A stretch of DNA of 64,000 nucleotides, taken from positions 16,678,001-16,742,000 of the forward strand of contig OX467082.1 in the NCBI GenBank assembly GCA_950106755.1, given 5' to 3'. Shown here one piece after another: positions 36,623-49,500 of the stretch. Both the position numbers and the translations under genes were made by a program. The notes under the pieces were generated by a model, which did no database searches, was not told the DNA's origin, and saw only the letters and a program-made list of their open reading frames with translations. The stretch's first letter is position 1. Every line of letters starts with the position of its first letter. Origin of the DNA: Climacium dendroides (lineage: Eukaryota; Streptophyta; Bryopsida; Hypnales; Climaciaceae).

Positions 36623-36852
36623 TTAACCCATAAAGGACGAAGGGATGACCTTGGAAATCATCCCTTTTCATTACCACGTGAATCATTGGTCTTAGAAATA
36701 TCAAAAGCACTCATTGGAAGTCAAACTATTGTAAAAGACCTCCCCTTTTTACAACAAAATTCCAAGGATGAATAGTTGCACTTCTGCCCTACCATGAGGA
36801 TTCCTTGTCATCAATTGGATGCCAAGTGTCCATGTAGACATTCAAGGGTTAA
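36623..36852 (+). repeat. Dispersed repeat R1, copy 2
   Basis: Starts TTAACCCATAAAGGACGAAG and ends CATTCAAGGGTTAA, so the tips form a short inverted repeat. It is close to the copy at 38998-39220, sharing GACCTTGGAAATCATCC-type text and ATTGGAAGTCAAACTA. Confidence 0.75.
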
Positions 36853-37072
36853 GAAGGTACGTGCTTGTTTCATGAATCAAACTCAAGTGGAGTTATAATT
36901 TTTCAATTAGAATTCTAATTTTTGTGAATTTTTGAAGTATTCTTGTCGTGAAATTACAAAACCATTCATTGAGTGGAATCATGAACATCCTGTAAACAAT
37001 CCATAACTACTATATCCTATGTATCCAATGGTATTTAAGTGTTCCCCATTAAAAAAATTGACTTCTTATTCT

Positions 37073-37667
37073 CCCGGGGGGTGCACTACAAAGGAAGTTC
37101 ATAGGTGAGGAGCAACCAAATTTTGGACCCCCTATATTATATCCTAAAATTTTATTTTTTTTCTAAAAAAAAATATGAATAGATTTTCCTACTTTGAAAG
37201 TTTATGTTCTGAATTATCGGTATTTTTTTATGTTAATAACAATTAGTTACAAATTTTAGAAGAAAAAAGATACACTATAAAGCTAAAAATAACTTTCACA
37301 TCCCTATATTATATAAGGAAAAAAAATTTGAAAAATGAAAAAAAATTCTATAAAATAGCTTTCTACTAAAAGTTTATTTTGGATGAATATTGATACAATA
37401 GTCATCTTCATGTGATCTCTATAAATATTTTAGTTGATCAACATGCCATTTTAGTTCATTTTTCAATCCTTTCTAGACCATATATCACATGTTATTTAAG
37501 ATTGAAATTTTTGGCAATAGAAACCTATAGACATTGTTAAACAAAGCTCAAAGTTGTAGGTTGAAATTTATATAGTTTATTAGAAAGTAATTAGGAAAAG
37601 TAGAAATGGGTAGTTAGGGCTTGGTCGCTCCTCACCCATGAACTTCCTTTGTAGTGCACCTCTCGAG
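37073..37667. mobile_element. 595-base element, hAT-like, with 8-base target duplication
   Basis: Flanked by the direct repeat CTTATTCT at 37065-37072 and 37668-37675. Ends are CCCGGGGGGTGCACTACAAA and, reverse-complemented, CTCGAGAGGTGCACTACAAA; both continue GGAAGTTCATRGGTGAGGAGC. Eight-base duplications are typical of hAT elements. The interior is AT-rich and non-coding. A relative lies at 54705-55260 in opposite orientation. Confidence 0.8.
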
Positions 37668-38997
37668 CTTATTCTTTGAATAGCATTAATGCAATAATTT
37701 TGTCAAAAATGAACAAATTTGCCAATTTGGATGATAAATTGAACGGAATTAAGGTCAAAAGTAGAATTGTGGAATTAGATAGTGAACAAAAATGGGTTGG
37801 TCTAACTTAAGGGCAGAAGGGTGCAAATAAAGAACTAAACTGAACTACTAAAGTGGGGCAACAATGCAACAATGCATATAACATAGATAGAAGGGACTTG
37901 GACTTAAGGACATTTACAATATTAGGGTTGGGGACAAAAAGATCCATTATTCATTCATTTGCTTCCCCATATAGTCAATATTTCACCAAATTTTACAACT
38001 AACTATTATTCTAACAACTATGAAAGAGAGACAAAAGCTATAAAATTTTGAGGTATATCAAATAAAGAGAAATAATAGTAAAAGAACTTAGAAATAATAA
38101 ATTAAAATTATGATTAGAAGGCTTCATAATATATTTTAAATGTACCACCAATTTAATATTAATTTGTTTTCAATTTGCAAGACACTTGATTTGAGGTACT
38201 TCTAGGTTCTAAAGAGCAATTTAGAGCCAAAGCAATGTTGTTGTATGATGATGTGCATGACACACTTTGTAAGAATTTTATGTGCAAAATTGTTCTCGGT
38301 AAGGATTAAAAGTATGGTAGAAAAATTCTCTACACCTCAAATTTTAATACATTCCCTCCTCCTTTCTCAACTTTTTGAATATATAGTTAGTTCTAAATTT
38401 GGTGGAGAATTGAATCTATAATGAAGGTCCAAGTGAGGAATGAATACTTTTGTCTACATCTCTATTCGATCTCTATACAAATATATAAGGTAGTGTACTC
38501 CAAAAATTGACACTTTGAGGGCTAATTGGCCTTTTTGATGGTTTTCAGATGCTTGAAAATATTTCCCCTTATTTTTCATTTGAAGGAAAATTGATGTTGA
38601 ATCTAATACAAGTGATTTCATATTTTTTGGAGCATTTATGAGTTACTTATGAATTTCCAAAGAATTCTACCATAGGCACCTATTTTTGATCATAGGCCTC
38701 CCAAAATCCTCATGCATGAAGTTTGAAAAAAGATATGAATTCTTCCCAAAACAAACACTATGGCATGCAAAAAGTAATACACTAGGTTCCAAAATGCACC
38801 CCTTGTTAAATTCAAATGGATTCTAAATTCTTTAGTATTTGTAAAAAGACAATTAGGCAACCAATTTTTTATTTAGAAAAATTAAGTGGACACACCGTGA
38901 CTTTGAAATGGACACATCTTGGCTCTTATTCCAACCATTGGCTAAATATAAACCAATACCTAACAAATCCCATTATGAGCAATCCATTTTATGCCCC

Positions 38998-39220
38998 TTA
39001 ATCCTTAAAGGACAAAGGGATAACCTTGGAAATCATCCTATTTCATTATCATGTGAATCATTGACTTAAGAAATAGCAAAAGCACTTATTGGAAGTCAAA
39101 CTACTATAGAAGACCTTGCCTTTTGACAACAAAATTCTACATATGAATAGTTGTACTTTAGTCCTACTACAATGATTCCTTGTCATGCATTGGACATTTG
39201 ACATCTGTGTCAACGTTTAA
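38998..39220 (+). repeat. Dispersed repeat R1, copy 3
   Basis: Begins TTAATCCTTAAAGGACAAAG and ends GTCAACGTTTAA. It parallels copy 2 over its whole length with scattered substitutions. Confidence 0.75.
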
Positions 39221-40564
39221 GCGATAACTGCTCATTTTGAAGCCACCTCATTTTGAAGCCACCTCTCATTATGCTGTTACATAATGAGCATATGAGCAGT
39301 CTATTTCATGACCCTTAACTGCTCATTTTGAAGTCACTTATAGGGGCGGTTTGAAGAAGAGGGTCGGAATTCGAGCCCCCTCCCTATACCTGTAGTGCGG
39401 AAAGTTAGTTTGCCCGTGATGAAAGACGAAGGGAAAATAAACTCTTGCCTGAATTTAAGTTGATTGAGGATTTGGGGAATTTTTGAAGGATTGTAGCATA
39501 ATCTGAGATTCGTTTCTCTTCTAAAATAGCAGACAATGTGAAGCAATGGAGAAAATATCAAAAGCTAGAGTGACTACAAAATGCTGCTGATTTTGTAAGA
39601 GCTTTATCCTGGCCCCTGAATTCAAGCATAATCGTTGATTAGGAACGAGTCGCGGCTCTTAAGAGTGCTGTACAAAAAGCTCGTCACAGTTGAATTGTGA
39701 TGACTTCACGTGATGAACAGTTAGATTTTAACGAAACTGGAAGATGTAGCAGGTAGCTAAGGTGGTTCCTTAAATGGCCGGAGTAGCTTCAGTGAGGACC
39801 AGACGAGCTGCCACACGCAATTGTGAATTGCAATCTCCGTTCTCTCAAAGGAATGAGAAGAGACTCTTGTATCCCATGAACTCTTGCTTGCCAACTGGGG
39901 AAGGTTGCATTGTCGTAGATCCACCTGACTGTGCACTTGTTGGTCTGGGTTCATCAAGGTATCAACGGGGGAGCGATGACTTCAATGGAGAAACGCAGTG
40001 AAAGACTCAAGATGCATGAAAAGGAAAACAGAAAGCCAGACGTTAAGGACAGCATTTTCTAACCTATGTTAGCATCTTGGCAACAGTTAGGGACGGAGCC
40101 TTTACTATGTGAGTAGTATTTGTTGGGAAAAGTTCTAAACACAAAATTCTAAATAGGACAGGCAACCTGAGAAGTTTAGATGATGGACAATCTGCGATGC
40201 CATTGAGATATGAAAACCTTACACAAGGGCCACCTCCGACAGTATAGCTTATTATCGAGGTTGACCAAAAGAGATCAATAATCAGAAATGAATCTACCTG
40301 ACTACAGGGGTTGCGTGGTCAAATCTGTAGAAGTTCGGATCCTCTTTGAAAGAGACATGGTTTGACGTCTCTTCAATCGATTTGGTTCGACAATCATCAA
40401 CTTTCAGCCTGCTAGAAATAGAACGACAATTAGACATGTTGGTATTATCAAAAACAATATAGATATGTTTCAGTGGAACCTGTACCAGGCCACACTGAGC
40501 AGTCGAAGGTTGAATATCAAGAAGACGGTAAAATACAATAGACATAGCTCGAAAGGTGATTCAT

Positions 40565-43500
40565 TCACAACCGTTTGGCTTCAGGAATAAAACTCCAGTT
40601 GTCATTGCTTGAATGGTCATGAATAAGGGATATGTATTCCTCAGGGTCCTCCAACGCAGAATTCGAAATGCTGAAAAGATTTCATGGACCGAGTAAGTAT
40701 CATATTAGCCAGATCGTCATCTTATCGAAATGAGGGACACGTGCACGGTGATTAGGGATTTCCTACGAAAGTTAAGGTCACACCTGGAAACATTGGACGC
40801 AGATTTCCTAGCGAACTCAAAGCCGAAGCTTTTCAATTAATTATTAGGAGATACTTGACTTGAGGGGTTGATCTGGGAGCTTGATGAGGTTTCCAATCTG
40901 CAGCTTCAGGAGCGTCAGAGTGGTGACGTCTCTCTGATTACAGTAAAAGATATCGAAGCGTTGCGAGATCGAAGCTCATCGAGATCTAGCTACCCGCTTC
41001 AGCTTGAAGAAAAATATCTATTGAGTTTTCATAATGAGTTTTCTGGGTCAGATCGATTGCATATGCTATGTTCCTCTTCCTGAGATCTCCATGAGCTCTT
41101 AGGTCGGAAGGTAAACAGTGTTTTGGATGAGATTGCTATTAATTAAGTTCCGTCTAGAGAACAGACTAGGGAAAACTTCACTTCTGAAATCATTTGATTG
41201 TGTACCAGATCATAGACGAGGCAAGAAGAATTATAGGAAATTAAATACAGTAGGCTTACCTGTTAAAGATATCCGTATACTCTCGAGTTGACCTGGCAGT
41301 CGTAACATGATTAGGACCTTGATGTAAAACTGAGTTTAGTGCAGCTCTTTCGCAGCTTCCTTGGCTCCAACACGGCATGGAATCATTGTTGGAAGCGGTC
41401 ATTACAAGTGAATTGCATGAATAAGACACAACAGAAAAATCATGACCGATCGAGAAAATTGAATATTACCTAGTACTGTTGGCGGAAAATTTATTCTTGA
41501 TGGAGCTCCACAACTTCTTCTGCTGGCATAGTTTAGGAGTGCTCTCCAGAATGATCAAGTCCGGTTCTTGAGTTAGGTTTTCATCAGTTCTGAGAAAAAA
41601 TCACACTTGTTACATCGTGGAACGCAGAATCAGTCAATTCCACTTGAAACATCAAAACTGGTATTCGTCAGATAGATAAATGAACTCAAGTAAACCTCCT
41701 GAAAATTTTCAATCCTGTCAAGCTATTATTCTAGTATATCCATTTCAATTAATGGCAATAAAGTTTAAGAACAGCACTCACCTCCCAGGGTACATGGACT
41801 CGGAAGTTGTTCCCCTTAAATCTAGTTGATCGGGATCTTTTCGCAGGGGAGGTTTCAGTGTATTTGTATTTGTGATACTAACAGACAATGCTGGAGAAGG
41901 TACTAAAACCCTTGGACCATGCAGAATTATCTGTTCACCATTTCCGTCAGGAAGTAGAATCCGCTTCTCAGAAGTCTGCGTGATCCTATTCATCGTGCTT
42001 AATATATTTCCTTGAACATTGTCATCAACGGAGGGAAAGCTCAGAATGCTCGAGAATCCAGTTCGTCGAATTTTCCTCCTCAAATCCGATGATAGAAGAT
42101 CTGGTTTTGCTGGTTGGCTCGTTAAAGAAGATGCAGCTGGAATAGTAACAGATGGCCCTGAAAACTGGTCCATGATGTTAAACACAGACGATGTCTGTAG
42201 TTCAACATTGGCATGGTTCGTTATATTCTCATCCAATAACGTCGCCGAAGTTTCTCTTAAATCCTCGTAGAATTTCCTGGAGCTTGATGTCGTATTTCTA
42301 TCCGCATAACTTTCAGCGACACCTACGTAGTCTCAGTGACTTAGCTTTCAGATTTCGATCCGTAAAGCCACTGCAGACGGCTGCCACTCTTAAACAGTGT
42401 TACAATCGAATTGAATACAGAAATAGCATGAGGATCTGGCGTAAGATGTTGACTTGCCTGTATTATTCGTAGAGAATGGCTCTTCAGTGCACGATGGAGT
42501 CACCTGAGAGACATCATCAGGCAGTGATGAGGCCAGAGGAACTTGTCGTCCTTGGTCGTTTATCAGGCTTGAATTGCTCTCCACCTGCGTTTCTTCATTG
42601 CTAGTACGTAATCTATGAAAAAGTCTCCTCGGAGGGAAACGAGGAAGCAGCAGTTCTGTCTGTGGAATTACAGTGGGAGAATTGCACCCAAACGTCTCGA
42701 TGGTATTGGCTGGTACAATCAACGAGGTGCAAAGTGAAGTATCAACAATATCACTTGAGAGGGAGCTGGTCAATATTTCCGGGGAATCTGTATTATCGGA
42801 CTTCTTGCTGGGAGAGGATTCAGAAAGGAGTATTGGTGAGGTTGCTAGTAATTCTGTTTCAGATGTTCTGTCTGGTTCCAGCCCAGTAGGATTTGGTGGA
42901 GTTTCCATCAGATGTGATTCTTTGATACCCGAACTGAGTTTATTCAGAAAATTTCTTGTAGCTAAGGTCACAGATCTGGTATCGAAACTGATGGTAGGAT
43001 AACGACAGGGAGCTTCCTGAACGAGAGCCTCGGATGCACCTGGCCGGAGTGTAGTTTCAAAAAGACAGGAACCGTAAGAATGTATTGCAGAGATTTGATT
43101 TTCTTGGCATTCTTTGCCATCACTTACTCCCAGGCTGCCACCCTTTGTTTCGCGGTTGATTGTTAATTTGCAAACCACGTCAACTCCAACTGCGATCCAC
43201 TCTCCCAACCGTTACAAAGAAGGCATAAAATGAGCACTATCTGAGTCACTTCATTCAGTGTAGAGAAGCACCTGAACTAGAAGAACCACTTACCATACTC
43301 CTCAGAAATAAGAGCAGCGACAACCTGAACATGCGTCTCGTTGAAAGCTGACCTGCAGGTAATCTTGACAGCATAAGGGCTGCATAATTCATTCTACGTC
43401 AGTATGAACAGCTTACAATCGATCACGTCAGAGAGTAGATGTCACCAATTGATGGAGCACTGCATAATAAGATACCACGAAAAGAGTCAAGACGTGTTGA

Positions 43501-46500
43501 TAAGACGGAAGATAGATTTAGACGTACCTGGCAAATTCGTCCATTCTGATGAACAAAAAACAATTTTCATAGATGAGAATCCGCACACAACCGAAAGTAA
43601 ATGAAGACTAGTCATAAGCCAAGTAAATCCAAAAAATGCTCTAGGGATTAGGAATAAAGTAGTACCTGATTCTTTCACGAAACAATACAGTATTATCCAC
43701 CTTGTTTCCCACTACCTGCGCAGATCCATGAATATACTCCTCAAGGGCAACATATGTACTCAGTACCACACTGCTGATGGATGACTAAACCTCTGGTACT
43801 CTTTCTATCATAATCGATATATCTTCATTCTGATTCGAGAAGCAATCTCATCTTTTCAATTTTACTAACTAATATATACCTCAAGCGCAAGTATTAATAT
43901 TAGCGACGTATTTGGATACAAACCCAGATTCTTGCATATTGCAAGTGAGGAAAAGACTTGCAACTAATGAGGGTTGAAGATGAGCTTACCAACTCAGCTA
44001 AATGAAAGTTCTTTCCTGGCAATTGTGGTTGTGAGACTCGGCGGAGTGTAAGTAGGCATTGATCATCTCCGCCATTTTCAAAGAGATTCAATTCAATTTT
44101 TGGTGGAACATCATTTAATGATGTTTTGAGTTGATCTCCATATGGAAACTTTCGTCCAGTAATGGCTTCTAAGCGTCGAGGGTCAGCGCTCGCTAGCTTC
44201 TCGAAAGAATCAACACCACCTGTGACCAAAGCCTGCAAAATGAACGTCGATAATAAGGAGACGTATGATTTACGAAGCATTTGGCAAAACGGAACGAAGA
44301 GCTTTCATATGTGTCCTGAAATTCCTCTGGATTCTCCTACTTTGAATTGTAAGAAATTTGCTGTCAGTAGTGATCGACACCGAACGCTGTTATGCTCTTC
44401 AAGATCAGCTCAGTTTATTCAACTGCACATTAACAAAGTTATACGAAAAATTGATCATGAACTTTAGCACGAACTGATTATGTTGATGTTATAGATTCCA
44501 TTATAAATTAGACTGGTGTATCAATAGGGCAAATACCAGCGTAAGTCAATTTCGTTCAGAGACAAAATCTATTTTTATCACCTTTGCCGTCACCAAACCA
44601 ACGCCAACAATTTGCTTTATCTGAAATTTTGTGTTTTCCCAGAGTCGTTGCTTCAGGCATTTGGATAACAGAAGCGCATTTCGAATCTCAGTATATCTTT
44701 TCAAAAAGATAAAGTAGTCGCACATGCACCGACAGATACGAGTTCCGGTGCTACAAATTGTATTAATATCCTGTGAAACCAGAAAACTGTAGCGGTAAAG
44801 GAACTGCTTAAGAGATGAAAGCATTGGAAACTGCTTTAGAAAGAAATTGCAAAAGACGAAGCAAAAGACGCCGTGAAGCACTGAACCTGGGAAGCTCTCA
44901 ATCAAAATGATTGTCATCGTCATACCTGGCTCATAGTGAAATCTAGAACAGAAGGCTCGCCAGAAAGAGCATCATTCACTAGTACAAATATCTTCTCCGC
45001 GTCCGATTGTATCCTTTTCTTCAGCTTCCCATTAGGAGAGTTTACATGAAATCTGATTCTGCCGCTCATGTCCCCATTGATAACATTCAATCTTTTCTTT
45101 TCATCCCGACGAAGCTTGATACCTGTGACGAACCATTAGCATTCAAGAATATTTGAAATAAATTAGCAGGTGGACGACTGGCGGAAAACACTAAATTCCT
45201 GTTGCAAAGTGAAGGGAGGGCTTCATGTACATGACAATTCCTCCGCTTTCGTCAAAATGTGAAGAAGATCCTCCATTGTGCTTCTTCCGGGAGCTTTAGT
45301 GATAGCTTTCATTGTCTCAAACCGCAAATAGTATTTTTCCATTATTCGTCCAGGTTCTGTACGCCACAATAGAAATTCTCAATAGAAGTTTTGAGATCTT
45401 CAGACAGAACGCTAGTGAAGAGTGCTTGAAATAAAAGTACTCCCTCCGTCCCGAAATAAGTGTCCGCATTCGAAACTCGTGTTTTTTTCACAGTTTTGAG
45501 TAGGCTGTATGGAGGCTTTCTTGGGCCCGATTATTATTTAAGTTGCAATGAACACATACAACGCTCTTCATTTCTTGTGGTGATATAAAATTTGAACCCT
45601 TTTGAATTATGCATTGAATTATGTATTTTACATCAATGAAATTGGTATTTAAAATAAATGAGGTTCCAATGTGGACACTTAATTTCGGGACGAAGAGAGT
45701 AATATATTTCCCACGAATGCAAAGAATTAGTACCGAGTGGTGTCAAGACAAAGCCAAATTCGTCTGTCTTCACCAAACCATATTTTGCAAGTTCGTTCAC
45801 ATTCTGCACACAGATGTCTGCAGAAACACCTCATCAGTCTTGAAGACGCAATCGACGCTCAAGTTTTGCAGTAGAAGCAAGGTAATCCAAGCATTACCCT
45901 TCAACTTGTTTTCCAGTTGATCCAGTGAAACTCCTTTCTTGATATTGTAATGTTGTGGGTTCTACACAGCAAAGTCATACATACTGTCAGGCCATGAAAA
46001 AACATTTTTACGAATGAAAGATAGTTTGAATCAAAGAGCATCATACCTTCTTGATGCGCACATACAGATAGGAACATTTGAGCCAATCTATGGCCTGGCT
46101 ACAATCAGTAACAGTCATGAGCACTATCTCAGCATTCAAATGCTCCACAATTGATGGAAGTAGCCTGCGTGAAGGTGGCAAGTATGCAATTCGTGAGATT
46201 ACAAAACACCGACTTTGTGAAGTTCCAGAAGCAATTCAAACCTCCAAGATGCAAAATATCTATTAAGATACTTACTGAGACTCCACTGGTTCCGATCCAG
46301 AGAGCAGATTTTGATACAAATGTACCTGCAAAAAAAATCCAATTATATCGCGAACCTCATATGCAAAATTTTCTTTTCCGAGGCCCTTCACTTTATCATT
46401 AACAAGGAGCTCAAAAATCGTGCAATTTAGCCGATGTCGAGTCCAGAAATTTCTCCCATGAACCCATCACACTGAACAATCAATGCTGAATTAGGAACCA

Positions 46501-49500
46501 TATCATCAGCGTAACGACAGCTTTTGAGCAATTATTTAAAAGAATACTATGTCCTGTATGCTTACACTATCATTTCTTGTCATTATAACGACGACGCCAC
46601 TATCTTCAAATTGAGGTCTGCCAGCTCGTCCACTCATCTGGAGAATAAATTTGAGCGTCAGAACGTGGGTGTAACATCCTCTTTGTCTTCAGAACACTAA
46701 TGCTTAGCTAAGTGACCTACAAATAAACACATGGAGGCTTGCGCCATAGATTACCTGTAATATTGCTGAACGCTCATACTCGACATAGCAGCTTTTGGTC
46801 TTATTACTAACAGAGTAACACAGGTATTAGCAGCATAACCAAGTTTCTCCAAGTCATCCAAGCTTAAAACTGTCAAGATAAGTACTCAGCATTAACATTT
46901 GGAATCGTGCAGCAGAATGGCTTCTAAATCATGCAAGTCCGCCAGAAAGTTAGAGGTGCATATGAAGACTTTGCGTCTAATGAGAATGACTTTCGATGAT
47001 TTCCATTCAATTCGTCAGCAGATACTATTGCAAAGTTTAGGGTTAAATCTCCACTCCTGGGCTCTTACTAATATTGAGTTGACTTGATGATGACTGCATG
47101 AGCTGGCAAGTTCACGCCCTGTGCCAGTGTACTTGTTGTGCAGAGCACGAAAAGATCACCCTTCAAAAATAGTTCCTCAACGAGACTTCTGTCCTGCATT
47201 GAAAGGCCGCCATTGTGATATCCGACTGCATCAAATTCGGAGGAAATGTTAGCAAACTCCACGGTTGGACCTGCGAGGTTCCGAATAGAAAGTGATTCGG
47301 ATATAAGGCCGTTTCCAGATTTTTTAAAAGTAAACCTCCGTGATGGTGGTCATGGCCAACCACAAGAGTAAATGCACGTTAGTATGTTTGTGGCAAATAT
47401 TTGTCCCATTTTAGAAGATTCATTCATGTCACTAGGACAACTTACAATGCGCGAAACTTCAAATTATGGTTCAGAGTGGAAAACCTCCACAACGGATGCA
47501 CTGCTGCATGTGAACATCAGTCGTCCTCAGGGCTGCTAGTTGCAATCGATCAAAGTGCTCCAAGTTCTTAACAAAAGGATTTTGATTCCCGTTGTGCGAC
47601 ACGGATGGAATAAGAGAGACTGCAGTCTCTTGCGCTCCTTTCCTGGTCGAGCAGAACACGAGCGATGGCCTTCCTCCTGAATGCTGCATCAATATATCTG
47701 CATTGTAGAGAATTTTATTTTGAGCCGCTGCAAGGGCTTACCTTTCAATCATGATATTAAGCAGGTTGGATAATCTTCATTGGTTTTGAACTCTGTATAT
47801 GATAAGGTAAAACGAGTATACACGAGCTGCTTCTCACCAAACAGGGGGTGCTGAAGTCTCTGTCAAACAGACATTCGCAGAAGAGTTCGAGTGAGAACTG
47901 TTCACGTCAGCAGTAAGAATTGGCTAAACACATCGAAGAGTTGACAAGAGCTTTGGCGAAGCTTTATCCTACAATCTCAGAGAAAGATATTCAAAGAGTA
48001 CAAACAACGATGAGTCCTTTCAACAACTCGGAGGTCTCTCATTGGACTAAGTTCTTGAGGGGCCATGTTCTCACAGGTAATCATAAGAAACTAAGTGTTC
48101 TGGATTCAACAAAGGCAGTACTAACAAAATCAAAGTAAATTCTAACTCTGTCAACTTCTATCGAAAAGATAGTTACGCAGTGGATGTTACCTCAACACCA
48201 TCCCTCACCAGTAGATGCATATTATTCAATCAAACATCCTAGAAAAAGTTAGAAGAATTCACATGGAGATGATCGTTAAGTGTCATCACAATACCCTTTC
48301 AAACAAGAAATCGTTCTTCGCAGGCGGGAACCCTGCAAATTAAAGAAGGATTTAAGTCTCCTTGTGTCTAATTGGAGGAATCAACGGGCCACCTGAAGTG
48401 TAACTTAATAGCTGATAAGTGGTTTATTTGGCCAATGAAGGTCAGATTGAGCGTAATAAATTACAGCAGATGCACCCTCAATATGTTCAAGAAGTTTTCT
48501 GAAAGCAGACCGGTCGAATATAAATGGGTTGAAGGAGAAAGGATAACGTACCGAGTACAATTGTTGCAAGCTTCACAGGTCGGTATTCTTCTCCAAATCT
48601 ACACACAAACGAACACAAAGATCAGATCTGCAGTTAAACAATTTGATCTGAAGTGTGCTCTTTTAAGGTAGTGTGTCACAAAATTCAGAAACTTCGAGAA
48701 ACAACTCGTACACATGAAAACTTTCGCTGAAATCTCAGGAATTAAAGGATGTTACATATGTTTCACAGCAACCTTTTGATCCCGTTCTTGGGAACACGCA
48801 GCCATTCCGCTGAGATGACATAACATGTACAAAACGTAGAGCAAATTAAACATGAAGTAACAGGTTTCCACCATAGATCATATAAATCAACACAATCCTA
48901 ATCGGTTTCCTACATTTCAGAAGTGTACCGGAGGCCAGAAAAGCACAAATCGATATTTCATTCCAACGAATATGAGCAGGAGGACTAGTAATTTGTGTAG
49001 TTGTTTCAATGCAACACCTCAATCACCAGCCTTCGATGCTGATAATGAAAACTGCTCATGACATTAGAGTTTCTGTTTCCGAGTTTCTACCTACTATCAA
49101 ATTGTTTCAGCGAAACTTGAAATTTCTCGAAATACACTGATAGAACAGAAGCACACTATCAAGGAGGCAAAAAATTAAAGTTAGCAGTCACCTAAATCTT
49201 CAATGTTTGGGACTGTCGCTGAAACTGCAACAAAGCGAATAGCTGACAGAGGGCACCCCTTCATTTCAGGGAAACGAGCCAGCATCTTTAGCCTGCTTAC
49301 TACTGCTTCAAGGGCTGCACCACGAGTTTCACTAAGAAGGTGGACTTCGTCAATCAATAGAAGGGCAATGTCTCCGAAAAGACTCATTCCTCCACGGTCG
49401 CGATGCCGTCGAGTAATGACGTCAAATTTCTGCGTGGAACAACAGAGAACGCGCTGATCAACAGAGCACTACTCCGAAGGAGTTTGGAGCCGCGCTACGA

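Larger units (their letters stand above)
35517..40564. other. Spacer between the SAM-peroxiredoxin and MER3 genes
   Basis: 35.5-36.2 kb is GC-richer and should hold the promoter of the minus-strand SAM-peroxiredoxin gene; I see no RNA gene in it. Then follow a 288-base MITE, two copies of R1 and a 595-base element. 39.6-40.56 kb regains gene-like composition and probably includes MER3 3' UTR. A plus-strand 75-codon frame at 39774-40001 is unassigned. Confidence 0.6.

Noticed and set aside
39774..40001. Plus-strand 75-codon frame with gene-like composition
   Set aside because: No recognisable domain or splice partner; lies where the MER3 3' flank is expected.
40868..41083. Plus-strand 71-codon frame
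   Set aside because: Falls within the last MER3 intron and has no family features.
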